This document shows positions 1-11,361 of a stretch of DNA of 59,976 bases, in pieces. The notes below the pieces were generated by a model that was not told the origin of the DNA, searched no databases, and saw nothing but the letters and a program-made list of their open reading frames with translations. The number at the start of each line of letters is the position of its first letter. Position 1 is the stretch's first letter. This DNA is from Ophiocordyceps camponoti-saundersi (nom. inval.). Lineage: Eukaryota > Ascomycota > Sordariomycetes > Hypocreales > Ophiocordycipitaceae. The stretch spans positions 1 to 59,976 of the forward strand of contig PDHQ01000216.1 in NCBI GenBank assembly GCA_003339415.1, in the 5' to 3' direction. A program made the position numbers and the translations under genes.

Positions 1-127
1 ATTTATTATATTTATTATATTTATTATATTTATTATATTTATTATATTTATTATATTTATTATATTTATTATATTTATTATATTTATTATATTTATTATA
101 TTTATTATATTTATTATATTTATTATA
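1..127. repeat. 9-bp AT minisatellite, about 14 units
   Basis: Perfect tandem copies of ATTTATTAT run from the window edge, so the true array is probably longer. No unit variation is visible. The order of its T-runs (3,2,1) is the mirror of that in the minisatellite at 12969-13724, so the two are not the same repeat on opposite strands. Confidence 0.97.
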
Positions 128-270
128 ACTTTAATTAAAAGAACTTTTATATTAAAATATAAGCTTAATTAGTAACTATATTAAGGAAACGATTTTAATA
201 AGCTATATAAAGCCTCTTATAGCTTCCCGTTAAGGTATAATACTTAAGACTAAGTAATAGCAGCTATACT
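128..270. other. AT-rich flank, no gene
   Basis: This short stretch between the minisatellite and the LTR element has no open frame and no recognisable motif. It is depleted of CpA/TpG like its surroundings. It should be the left half of the ancestral target locus of element A, with the continuation after 11196. Confidence 0.6.
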
Positions 271-275
271 CGCTC

Positions 276-479
276 TAATAGCAAGTATAAGTTATATAAC
301 CTAACTTAGTTAGACAGATATAATACTTATACCTTAAGTATAGATAAATAGCCTAGAGCCTTCTTAGAATATATATAATATACTAGCTTTTACTTCCTAT
401 ATATAGGACCTTTTCTTTTACTTATTTTAGTAGCTATATAAGGCTATCCTTAATAGTTAGGTAATAGGGCTATTTATCT
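276..479 (+). repeat. Element A 5' LTR (204 bp)
   Basis: This is a direct repeat of 10988-11191 with no indel. I count 15 differences, all transitions. It contains a GTTATATAAC palindrome near its start and TATATATAA-like tracts that could be the old core promoter. In the last ~70 bp every CpA/TpG present in the right LTR is TpA here. Confidence 0.94.
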
Positions 480-3259
480 AATAACCGAGATAGGGGGCTT
501 ATAGCTCTTAGCGCCGACCGCCGTACCTTCTATAAACTAGATCTATATAACTAACTAACTTAGCCTTTTTAACTAATATTACTAAAAGCCTTATCTTTAC
601 CTCTTTTTCCTCTTAAACCTTTTTTCTAATTAAGACCTAACCTTTCCTTACTTAGTTCTTCCCTTTCCTAACTTATAAGGGCCTAATAGTTCTAGCTTCT
701 TACCTCTTAGCTTATAGATATAGATAGCTCTTACTTAGACTAAATACCTAACTTATCCCCTTCTCTCCTTTCTCCCCTCTTTTCTCTTTTTTTTTTTTAT
801 ATATATACTTAAAATATAGAAACCTTATATTAAAGTCTTTATACTTAATATCTTCTCCTTATTTAAGCTTTATATTATTCCTTATTAACTTAAAATTATT
901 TTTTATATTATCTAAATTTATTATAGCCCTTTAACTTAGATAATAGCCCTTATTTTTTAATACCTATTTTTAAATAGCTAAGGATATCTTAAACTTAGAC
1001 TAGAGCTTAGATATAGATAGGCTCTTATTCTTAAATAACTATAGCTAGGTTATTAAAACCCTTACTAATAAGGATATAGGTAAGTTTAAGGGTAATAGTA
1101 ATACTTACTAATAGCTAGAAGCTATTAACTTAGCGTTTATTAAGCTTAATAAAGCCGCCGAATATTATAATAAGAAGATTAAGGTTATAAATATTAACTT
1201 AATAAGTAAAGCTATAAATTTTTATTAATAGCGATATTATATTTTATAATATCTATAAGTATACTAAGATAGGTAAGGCTACGCTTAATAACTTTTATCT
1301 ATTATAGATAACTTTAAAAGAAAAGTTTACTTTTAGTTATATTTTATAATAGCTATAAATATTAGTATAATTTAGCTAGAGCTTAGGTAAGTCTTTTTAA
1401 GCTTATTATTATAGGATTTACTAAACGCTTTAATTAGTTAGTATTAAGGACTTTATTTAAGGTAGCCTCCTATTATTAGCTTTTAAGAGTATATTTTTAA
1501 GTATAATAATTTATAAGTTTATTTCTAATATTATTAATTAAAAGTTATATTATATTATTATATTATAACGGGCTATTACCTTAACTAGCTTAATAAAAGC
1601 TTAGGATATCGTTTAAGCTTTTATAAAGATTTAAGTAGCTAAATAAGCTAACCGCTAAGTTCGAGAGTAAGTAGCTATTATAGCTATAATAAAGGATCTT
1701 TTCTAGGAGAAGTTTAAATATTTACCTAATATACTAATAAGATAGCGCTTAGGCTTTACCTTAAGATAAGATTTTTAAGGTTAAGTATAAGAATAATAAG
1801 TAATACTTATAGCCTCTAACTTTACTAAGATATCCCTTACTAAATATACTCCTTAGTAAGATACTTATAAAATAATATTATTTATAATACTTATTATAGC
1901 GAGACTTAACTATTAGAATAAACTTAATAGAGTTAGTTAAGGTTAAGGTTAAGGATAAGGTAACTTTAAGCCTCCTAAGATAACGGGATACTAAGTATTT
2001 AAATAAGTAAGTTTTACTATAATAAGTTATAACGCTAAGAATTTATTAAACGTTTACGTTAATAATACCCTTTTTTTTTAGAATTAACTTATATATATTT
2101 AGTATAGGGAAGCGGGCTATAAGGTATTAAATTATCCTATTTTATTCTATAAGGGCTTATAAGCTTAGGAGAAAAATATCCTTAAGGGGCTTATCTTTAG
2201 TAAGTCTACTAATATCTTAGATACTAAGGGTCTAGCTATCCCTTTACTAGCGCTAATATAGTAAATTCCGGTATACTAAGTTAGTATTAAGTTTAATAAT
2301 TACTTAAAATAATCCTTAACTTAAGAACTAATCTAGTAACTATATAATATATTAGGTAAGTTAATAGGTAATTTATCTAGCTAAATTTACTTAAATATAG
2401 TCTTATTAGAGTTAAGCTTAGACTAGGGAAATACTACTCTTATTACTTAAGTAACCCTTATTATTATAATAGATAAGTTAGATTTAAAGGAAAGTTTAAT
2501 AAATAAGTTAAACTAAATTATACTAGTAAAAGATAATAAGGTTAAACTTAATAAAATTATCTAAGAGGCACTTATAGTAATTATTATAGTAGTAAGCTTA
2601 AATAATCGTTATTCTATTAAGCGCCGATCCTTACGCTTAGATATTATTAAAAAGACCTTTAAACTAGCTTTAGATATTAAAGCTATACTCCGTTATAAGA
2701 AACTAGCTAAGGTTATAAAGGACCTAGGTATAGGACTTTTTAATAAGCTATATATATCTCGATAAGCTTTAAAAGGATTAGTAAAGGTATAAGCTAAAGA
2801 TAATATAAGTAATATTAATTAAGTTAAGCTAGTAAAACGCTTTATTATACTAATTAACCTAGTTAACTTTTAGTAGGTAAGTTCGGAGGGCGCTAAGTAG
2901 TTCTAATACTTATTATTATATAAGCGATAAGCTCTAACTAAGATAAAAAAAGGAAAAGGTAAAGCTAAGGCTAAACTTAAAGCTAAGGTAATAATAGTAA
3001 ATAGTAATATTACTAGATTCGACTAATTTATAATAAATATTAAATTATAATAAGAGAACTTTACTAAGTAGTTTAGAGTCTTATATACTATTATATTTAA
3101 TAAACTAGATAAGCGTATATTTTTTAAGCTATCCCTTATTATTATTTTAGCTAATTAAGAATCTTAAGTAAACTTTCTTAATTTTAACTTCGTTCGTAAA
3201 TATAATATTAAAACTAGGCCCCTAAGTAATATAAGGTTCTAAAAGTTACTTATAATAAT
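480..3259 (+). pseudogene. Element A gag relic with CCHC knuckle
   Basis: This is the leader plus the Gag region of element A. The best landmark is at 2094-2135: read in frame, Tyr codons (TAT) sit exactly where Cys-X2-Cys-X4-His-X4-Cys of a retroviral zinc knuckle would be, followed by Pro, as expected if TGT and CAT became TAT by RIP. Upstream, 1040-1250 shows Lys/Asn-rich coding-like sequence. A Lys-rich stretch near 2930-3000 resembles the basic tail between Gag and Pol. No start codon can be assigned because ATG is gone. Stop codons are frequent and mostly TAA/TAG. The nested element g1 interrupts the region at 3260. The leader 480-1030 shows no coding sign. Confidence 0.6.
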
Positions 3260-3469
3260 TATAAAAGATTAGTCTATAACTAATTATAGCTAAATAAGGG
3301 GGATAATAGCGGATATATTTAGGTCTTCCCGATAGCGCTTAGTTATCGCGCGGGGTATATAGCTAGCTTAGGAGGGGGGCTTCTCTCCCCTCTCCTTTCT
3401 CTCTTTAATAGCTTTAATTATAACTCTACTTTAGCTTACTTCTATAATCGCCTTAGTAAAACCTTTATA
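3260..3469 (+). repeat. g1 5' LTR (210 bp)
   Basis: Same length as the repeat at 4826-5035, with point differences that look like transitions. It contains a conserved CG-rich segment with GCGCGGGG followed by TATATAG, and a pyrimidine tract near 3385-3415. These CpGs survive although CpA is gone. Confidence 0.93.
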
Positions 3470-3699
3470 TTAATTAAAGCTCCTCTTACCGCTAATTAAA
3501 TATAAGAGTAAGATCTTAATATAAAACGCTATTAAATTTTACTTATATTAAAGCCGCTCTTAGCTTATTCTAGCCTAGATTTTTAGCTAGCTACTATATA
3601 TACTAAATTTGCGATCGATAAAGCTATAATTAGAAAGCTTAAGTCCTAGTTTTATTATATCTTTTCTTATCTTAGCATTTTCTAGTAAATATTTTTTCT

Positions 3700-4320
3700 A
3701 TATATTACTATAACTATAGATTTTTCTTTTTAGCTTAAAGCCTTTTTAGCGTATATTTCTAAGTTTCTCGAGGAGAGTTATAAAAAATACTAAGTAAATT
3801 TTTCCTTAGTTAAAATACGTTAAGGGCTATTAGAGCCCCTCGAAAAATATATTATAAGGTAAGAATATACCCTTTTCGAAGCCGGACTATTATATTAGTC
3901 CGATTATATTAAGATTATTCTACTCTTATCCGGGCTATATAAGGAGCTATAAAAGCGCTTAGATTATAAAAACTAGCTTACGATATATATAGCCTTTACT
4001 AACTTTCTTTAAGGCTTTAATAAAATATTTAATTCTAAGAATATTCCTAACGCGCTAGTTAATTTACCGCCTCCCCTTTTTACTAACCTAATAAATATCG
4101 TATTTATATAATCTTATTTTAATATTACTAAGCGCTAGCGTTACTATTAGTATAATTAGATTAGTTATTTTAAGTATAACTATCTAAAGCTTTATAAGTA
4201 AATAGAGATATTAGAGTTAGGGCTTTTTATAAGCGGAGCGGGGTAGTTAGTAGTAAATCCGGAGTATTTTAATTAAGGGGATAATAAGTAAAGAGGGATA
4301 AATATATACTAAATATTATA
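3700..4320 (+). pseudogene. g1 Gag relic (CCHC zinc knuckle)
   Basis: One plus-strand frame stays recognisable over about 600 bp with only RIP-type stops. It reads as a helical capsid-like region followed by a Pro-Pro-Pro turn near 4075. At 4142-4183 a C-X2-C-X4-H-X4-C knuckle has all four zinc ligands replaced by Tyr codons (TAC/TAT from TGC/TGT/CAT). The product would have been a Gag/nucleocapsid protein packaging element RNA in cytoplasmic particles. No pol follows: the frame runs out about 500 bp before the 3' LTR. Start and end are approximate because ATG is missing. Confidence 0.7.
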
Positions 4321-4812
4321 GCTTAGGTAATTTCTAGCTTTATTATATTACCTTATATAGGGATAGTCTACGCGTAGCTTAAGCGCGTAAATTTATTAAT
4401 AAATATATACCGTAATTATATTACGCCTTAGCTTATAAATTAGCGCTAGTAATATATAGTAATAAGTATATAGCTAGTTTTACTATTTACTATAATTAAG
4501 TTATTCTCTAAGCTTCTTATAACTAATATAGTGCTACTTAGTTTTATATACTAGCTATATAAGTAAGTTTTTACTATTAGTATATAAGTTTATTAATTCT
4601 TATTTTAAGTAATATTATAATTCTAAGCTTATTAGAATTTTCCTTATAGGGATCGGGGTTTAATTCCTTAAGCTATAAGGAAGCCCTTCCGCCCTCTTAT
4701 CCTTATCTTTACGGAGGCTATTAAGCTATTAGCTAGGGACTATATAAAGTATTTTACTAGCATAGTAGTATATAACTCTTCTATCTTACGCTCTTACCTC
4801 CTCGGCTAGCCT

Positions 4813-4822
4813 AAGGAGGGGG
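4813..4822 (+). promoter_or_regulatory. g1 polypurine tract
   Basis: AAGGAGGGGG lies three bases upstream of the 3' LTR at 4826. This is the expected place for the primer of plus-strand DNA synthesis. It fixes the plus orientation of g1. Confidence 0.8.
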
Positions 4823-4825
4823 CTA

Positions 4826-5035
4826 TATAAAGGATTAGTTTATAACTAATCGTAGCTAGATAAGGAGGATTATAGCGGATATATTTAGGTTTTCCTAATA
4901 GCGCTTAGTTATCGCGCGGGGTATATAGCTAGCTCGGGAGGGGGGCTTCTCTCCCCTCTCCTTCCTCTCTTCGATAGCTTTAATTATAACTCTACTTTAG
5001 CTTACTTCTATAATCGCCTTAGTAAGACCTTTATA
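4826..5035 (+). repeat. g1 3' LTR (210 bp)
   Basis: Same length as the g1 5' LTR. Reverse-complement relatives occur at 13725-13901 and 48933-49142, and a folded-back derivative at 49160-49414. Confidence 0.93.
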
Positions 5036-5040
5036 ATAAC

Positions 5041-8000
5041 TATTAATATAGAAAAGTAGCTAATTTAAGATTTTACTATCTTTTAAGTTTTTATATAAGG
5101 TATTAATAGGGAAGTTTAGGCTATTATTAAGCTTAAAAATAAGTTTATAGCTTTAGATAGTATCCTTATTATTTTAGGACTCTTATAGTTATTTAATATT
5201 AAAGCTATTATCGATATATAAGAGGGTATTATTAAGATTAATAAGACTTTTAAGGGGGATAAACTAATTATATTAGAGGGCCTAGTTATAGCTCTTACTA
5301 ATTAGTAGAAGATTATACTCGCCCTTAATATGCTACCTTTATTAAAGAAGTTTATTAGAATATTTTTAAATTTTTCCTTATCCTTAGAAGAGGATATAAA
5401 CTTAGATATAGATAGTTTTAATATTAACTATATATCTAACGTAAAATCTTTAAACTAAAATATTAATAATAACTTAGGTAAGTTACTAAACTATATTTAT
5501 AAAAAGCTTATATTTTTATATTATTTTTTAAATATTTTTACTTTAACTTAATTACCTTTTTAATTTATTATATACCTTAACTAATAAGGAGAGATAATAT
5601 AAGTATTAAAGCTAAGTTTTAAGATTATTTTATATTAGCTTTATTTTACTTTAAATAGCTACTACCTAAGCTTCTTATAATTAAGGGAGCGGTAGCTAGC
5701 TTAGAGGTTACCTCTAATATTAAGCGATATTAGAAGCTAGATAGATAATATTAGCTAAGTCCTTAAGTAACGGAACCCCTAGTATCCTTATTCCTAATAT
5801 AGAGAAAAATCTAATAGTAAGATATTAACTAAACTATTAATAAAGATTTAGTTATAAAGTAATTCGATTTATACGGTATTATACTCGGACCCCTAATTTT
5901 AAGATACTTAAGGAAGGAGATTATATATATATTTTATATATATCGTAACCTTAAAAGTTAAGATATAAAGGATATATTATTAATAAACCTTTTCTTATAT
6001 TACCTAAAAATTATACTTAGGATAAAATTATAATATTATAGTCGAAAAAGAAGATAGAATACTTTATAGCGGTATAAGATAAAGAAGATTATTTATAAGA
6101 ATATTAACTTCGGGATTTATAAATATATAGTAATAGCTAATAGTAAACTAAGCTAGTAGTTAGCTAAACTTATTATAGTTATTAAAGATAAATCTAATCT
6201 TTAAGCTAAGTAAAGGCTAATAATAAATTATTATAACGTAAACGAAAACTTACTAAGTATTACGATTCCCTTACTATTAGAACTTTATAATTAACTCTTA
6301 GATTTTAAGATTAGTTTATTTAATATATTTAATTTAAAGTATAGCTACTAAGCTATACTTATAGCCCCTAAGCTCCGTTATATTCTAATATTCTAAATCC
6401 TAAGTTTTTCTTAATTATAACTAATAAGATTTTTATAGGGAACCTAGTTAGTAGCTTATAGCTTTATTAAAATAATAAAGTTAGCTTTTAGGGCTATATT
6501 TAAACTTTTACCTAAGCTATTACTATTAGTAATACTTTTAGAAAGTAATTATATCGTACCCTTAGATAATTATATTAACGATATCTTTACTAAGTATATA
6601 AGCTTCGAGGAGTAGTAGCAGTTTATTAGGGATTACTTCCTACCGTAATTATTATAAGCTCTCCTCTAGTTAAGTTTTAAGAAAGTTTTCCTAGGAATAA
6701 CGAATATCCTTACTATTAGATAGGTATATTATATAGGAGGTTAGATTACGATAAAGCTTAGCCGGCTATAGAAAATTAAGGACTAGCTTATGCTAGTAAA
6801 CTAGTAATAAGTTTAAGCTTTCCTAAGGGCTATAAGCTTATATTAAAGATAGATTACTAATTATACGGAGCTTTTTAAACCTTTAACTAAACTAACTAAG
6901 AATATACCCTTTATTTAAGGCTTATATAAAGCCCTTTTTTTTACGATCTTAAAGTTTATAGCTAAAGCTATAATAATAATATATAGCCCTAAGCTTAATA
7001 AGCCGGTATAGGTTTATACTAATATATCGAAATATAGCGTAAGCTATATTATATTATAAGAAAGAGATAAAGTTAAGGTATCTATTCTCTATAATTCCTT
7101 CTTATTTATAAAAACTTAGCGGAATTATAAGATATATAAGAGGGAACTTTATATTATTATTAAGTTTTGCTAATAATATAAGTATTTCTTTTATACTATT
7201 TAGCTATTAATAATCTTCACTAATTACTTACTTTTAACCTAGTTCCTAAAAGTAGAAAGATATAAGGGTATTTATACTAAGTAGGTAATAAAGCTAAGGT
7301 AGCTTAATATTATCTTTAAATATATTTCTAAAGATAGAAATACTATAGTAGATAGCTTATTACGGACTTTATTCCTATCTAATAATTATAATATTTTAGA
7401 TATTATAGATTTTAGCTACTTTAACCTAAGTAAGGGCTTATAAAGATAGAAGGATAGAAAAACTAGCTTTAAAAACTTACTTAAATATTTAAAAGGTAAT
7501 AAGATTAAGATACTATTAGTAAATAAGTCTAGGTAAACCTTACCTAAGCTATCTTAGCTATAATAAAACGCCCTTAAGTTATTATAATAGTAAATAGGAT
7601 AGAAGTTACCTAAGAAACTTATACTAATAATAGTTACTCTAAGATAGCTTAATACCTTTATATCTTTAGCTAGATTTACTTAAGATACTTAGTATAGGGA
7701 GCTAGTTAGATAGCTAATTAAGGGAAGATTAACTAATCCTCGGAACCGGATTAGATTAGTATAAGTAAAACGATAAGCCTCGTCCTTTCGATAATACCCT
7801 AAGCGGTATATTCTCTTATATCGCTACTTATCTAAAAATTAGTAGCGTTACCTTTTACTAGATAAGGTGCTTAAAGTACTAAAATAAGCTTATAATAAAG
7901 TAAGATACTTTAGCTTAAAGCTAATATATAGATAACTCTTTACTTATATTTTCTAGCTAAATATAGCTTAAAATATTATAGTTTACGTAAAAAGCTATAC

Positions 8001-8990
8001 TAAGTATTTATTCTTTATACCTTACGTGCTTAAGTTATTAGATTAACTTATTATTATTAGCGCCCTATTTTAAGTTATTAGTATAAACTATATTAAGCCG
8101 TTCCCTATTATTAGTAATAGCGCTAAATTTATACTAATTATTATTAATTACTTCTTAAGGTTTACTTAGTTAATAGTATACTAGATAGTAAGTATATTAG
8201 AAACTCTAATTTAATTATAAAGCTAGATAAATTTCGTAGCCCTTACGCTTATAGCTATATACTTAGACCTTAAGTCTACCTTCTCGTTTAGAGAAGTAGC
8301 CGCCTTCCTAAAAGCTCGACGCGTTACTTATATCTTAGCCTTATTTAAGTCTTACTAAAATATTAGCCTCGTGAAAATTATAAATTAAATCTTCTTATAA
8401 GTTTTAAATTAAGCTAGGCCTAAGGAATTATCTTAGTTAGATTACTTATTAAAAATTATAAAATAGCTAAATTATAAGATAGTTTAAATACTTAGCTTTT
8501 TACTATCTAAAATCTTATATAATATATAGTAGGATAAGTTATTACCCCTTACCTTATCCCTAGAAATTTTTAAAGCTCTTAAAGCTAATAAGAAGGTAGA
8601 ATAGCTTATAGGAGGTTAATATACTAATCTAGTTTTATATTATATTATTAAAGCCTCTAACTAAAGGGGCTTAGTTAAGGCTAAGTTTAAATTAGAAGCT
8701 AAAGGCCGTAAATATTACTAGGAAATAGTTAAGATAGCTAGATTTAAGCTAGGTAATCTTATATATATAGCTAAGGAAAGTAAACTTACTAAGCTATAGC
8801 TAACTTAGGTTAGCTTATTTAAGCTAAACTAATAGATAGGAAAAGTTTTATAGATAATTCGCTATATAAATAGTATTATAGTTAAGGGTATAGTAAACTT
8901 AACTTTTTACTAAGATTTATTAAAATATTTCCTTATATAGCTTAAATACCTAAGAAGCGATAACTAATAAATATTAGCTATACTAGCTAG
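5041..8990 (+). pseudogene. Element A pol relic: RT, RNase H, integrase (Ty3/Gypsy)
   Basis: This is the resumed coding region of A after the g1 insertion. Landmarks in the plus strand: an RT active-site region near 6555-6600 (reads LDN-Y-IND-IF, where a Y-x-DD motif is expected); the FKK-V-FLG-type RT thumb motif near 6680; an RNase H start near 7010 (VYTN-S-KY, from the TDAS motif) and its later KRELY-IIKF and Asp-type FTNYLLLT-F blocks near 7140-7240; an integrase HHCC finger at about 7880-8040 with the terminal C-X2-C now Tyr; and an integrase core near 8090-8160. Stops are nearly all TAA/TAG. The RT-RNase H-integrase order identifies Ty3/Gypsy rather than Copia. Protease should lie before 6.3 kb but I could not place it. 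Confidence 0.85.
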
Positions 8991-10987
8991 CTTACGATAA
9001 TTTTAAAAGGACTTACTTTTTCGCCTTACTAACTTAAACTTAAATATTTTCTTTTTCGGTTATTTCTCTCTTCTCTTTTCTTTTTTATATACCCTTTTTC
9101 TTTTATATTTATTATATTTACCTTAACTTATCTTACCGTTAAAGTTTCCTCTTATTATAATATACCTAAGTAGCTTTAACTTATAATCGTATACTTAGTA
9201 AATATAATTTCCTAAACGCCTATTAATATACTATTATAAGTAACTAATATTATATTAGATTTTGCAAATTAAGAGCTTTTTAATATACTAATATAAAACG
9301 ATATAAAAGAAAGCGATAATTTTACTTCTAATAGAAATCTTATATTTATAGCTATCCCCTTTTATATAAGCCTTAGTAGCCTTATCCTTTTTATTATAAG
9401 CTTTAAAAAAGGCGATATTATAATATATAAGAGGCCTTAAAACTTATACTAGCTACTTAAAAGCTTAAGATAAGTTACTAATAAGGCGATAAATAGAAAA
9501 ATAATTTATAAATACCTTAGGGCGTAGCTTAACTTATAAACGATACTTAATTACTTAGATATACCTAATATTAAAAACCTTATTTAGTTAAAAGTTAAAC
9601 TTATAATTATTACTTTTTTTATTAAAGCTAAGATAGCTTTTAAGTAAGTTAAATATTACCTAATTAAAGATTACTTACTAAAATAAATATAATTTTTATA
9701 TTTAGCTTTTATAAAGCTATTAAAAGTTATTATTATAATAATAAATAATACCTTATATAGTTAAGCTATAATAAAATAATAAATCGTATAGCTTATAATA
9801 AGATTTATATAATAGCCCTAAAAGTTTACTTAGCTTAAAGTAAAAATAAAGGAAATATAAAAATTTAAGGATATTATAATAACTTAATACCTTCTAACGT
9901 TCCCTTTTATACTTATATATTTAGTTTAAATATTTAATATTATTACTAACTTTCTTAATATAAATATTATTAACCCGCTAACTAATTTCCTTAAATTAAT
10001 ATCTAAGCTAAGATACCTTAAGCGACTAAAAATTATAGCTAAAAATATATTTTTAAAAAACCTTAAGTATCTTTATTAGTTTATCTTAAAAGTAATATAT
10101 TAGCGGACCTTTTACTAAATTAATAAATAGAATAAGTTTATATTTTAATTTTTATATATTATAAAAGAAAGACTAATAATAGTCTAGCCCCTTAAGGGGA
10201 AGCTTTCTAAGAAAAGGCTTAAGAAATACTTAGCGCTAAAATAGCTAATAATAGCTTAAAAATAATTACTATTATTAGGCCTTATTACTTAAATATTAGC
10301 TCTAAGTTTTACTTTAGAGGAAATATATACTATAACTTAAGTATTATATTTTAGAATTATAGCTTAGAATAAACTTAATCTATAACTTATAATATAGATA
10401 ACTTTTTAAGCTACTTTTTAGCTTATAATTTCTAACTTAGCGAACCTTATTATTATTAAGCCCTCTATTATAGTAGGAAATTAAGTAAAGAAAAGATATA
10501 GGAGATAGGCACTTATACTAAAAAGTATTAATTTAGGTAATTATCTTATTAAGTCCTTACTTAAGAGTCTATCTAGCTAAGTATAATTAAATCTAAAGTA
10601 GATTATAATTTACGTTTATAAATTATTAGCTTACGCTTAAAAAATACTTAATATAACTAATAATTTAAATTTTCCTATATAAGCTTTTAATAAACTAAAA
10701 ATTATAAAAAATAAAATAAATATATTAATTATATTAATTAAAAATAATTTAAATTACTTAACGCTTTTAAAAGCGAATATAATAGTAATAGGTAATAAAA
10801 TAAATATTAAGTATAGTAAAATTAAAGTAAGCTTTAATAAAGTTTAGTTAAAAGTAAAGGGATTATCGCTTAAAGCTTAATCTATATATATTCTTTCTTT
10901 TTCCTTTTCTTTTTATTATTTTCTTTTTCTTTCCTTAGTCCTAAAAAGGGATAAATACCTTAAACTATTTTTATATAGTAGTAAATA
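8991..10987 (+). other. Element A 3' region, long and unassigned
   Basis: About 2 kb separates the integrase relic from the 3' LTR, longer than a typical Gypsy 3' leader. A plus-strand frame from about 9420 to 9790 is fairly open if TAA/TAG are read as Gln/Trp, which could be a C-terminal extension or an extra ORF. I recognise no domain. Pyrimidine-rich tracts lie at 9050-9110 and 10890-10940. No clear polypurine tract precedes the LTR. Confidence 0.4.
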
Positions 10988-11191
10988 TAATAATAGGTAT
11001 AGGTTATATAACCTAACTTAGTTAGATAGATATAATACTTATACCTTAGGTATAGATAGATAGCCTAGAGCCTTCTTAGAATATATATAATATACTAGCT
11101 TTTACTTCCTATATATAGGACCTTTTCTTTTGCTTATTTTGGTAGCTATATAAGGCTATCCTTAACAGTCAGGTGACAGGGCTGTTCATCT
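10988..11191 (+). repeat. Element A 3' LTR (204 bp), last third not RIPed
   Basis: This copy aligns without gaps to 276-479. From about 11118 onward it keeps CpA and TpG (for example CAGTCAGGTGACAGG at 11166-11180) that are TpA in the 5' LTR, so RIP fades out inside this LTR toward the KGD2 gene. TSD CGCTC follows directly. Confidence 0.94.
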
Positions 11192-11361
11192 CGCTCTTAG
11201 CTACGACTGAACAGTTCGGATATGGAAAATAGTAGGCTAGTAACCTTACTTTTCATAAGTTACTTATTACTTAATAGGCTCTTTTCGTCCCCGAGAGTAT
11301 ATATAAACAGATGTACAATATATTATTCCTTAAGAATTATTTCTTCACGTATCGGTATATA
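11192..11361 (-). other. KGD2 3' flank / UTR
   Basis: This 170-bp stretch lies between the KGD2 stop codon and the LTR. Composition is intermediate, and several AATAAT/AATATA-type A-rich motifs on the minus strand could serve as polyadenylation signals. Element A inserted about 170 bp downstream of the coding end, so its 3' LTR faces the gene tail to tail: transcription out of the LTR would run antisense into KGD2. Confidence 0.55.

Larger units (their letters stand above)
3260..5035 (+). mobile_element. g1: small Gag-only LTR retrotransposon nested in A
   Basis: Two 210-bp LTRs (3260-3469, 4826-5035) begin TATAAA and end TTTATA, which is TGTAAA...TTTACA before RIP. They are flanked by ATAAT (3255-3259) and ATAAC (5036-5040), a 5-bp TSD differing by one C/T change. 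A polypurine tract lies at 4813-4822, just before the 3' LTR. The 1356-bp interior holds only one coding relic, a Gag with a zinc knuckle, and has no room for protease, RT or integrase. It is therefore a non-autonomous element that would need enzymes from another LTR element. Its inverted relative g2 is split across 13725-14943 and 48622-49142. Confidence 0.92.
276..11191 (+). mobile_element. Element A: RIP-degraded Ty3/Gypsy LTR retrotransposon
   Basis: Two 204-bp direct repeats (276-479 and 10988-11191) flank about 10.5 kb, and the pentamer CGCTC sits immediately outside both ends (271-275 and 11192-11196) as a target-site duplication. The interior reads on the plus strand as gag (CCHC knuckle near 2.1 kb), then reverse transcriptase, RNase H and integrase, the Ty3/Gypsy order. 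Removing the nested element at 3260-5035 leaves about 9.1 kb. Stops fill every frame and most are TAA/TAG where Gln or Trp is expected, so the element is dead. The LTR ends do not form a clean TG...CA: the start is TA (probably TG before RIP) but the end is TCT, so the exact edges rest on the TSD and on equal LTR lengths. Confidence 0.93.

Noticed and set aside
9420..9790. A confirmed third ORF in element A
   Set aside because: It is open only if stops are read as Gln/Trp, and its composition is Ile/Lys/Asn-biased as expected from AT-rich DNA. Kept as a low-confidence remark.
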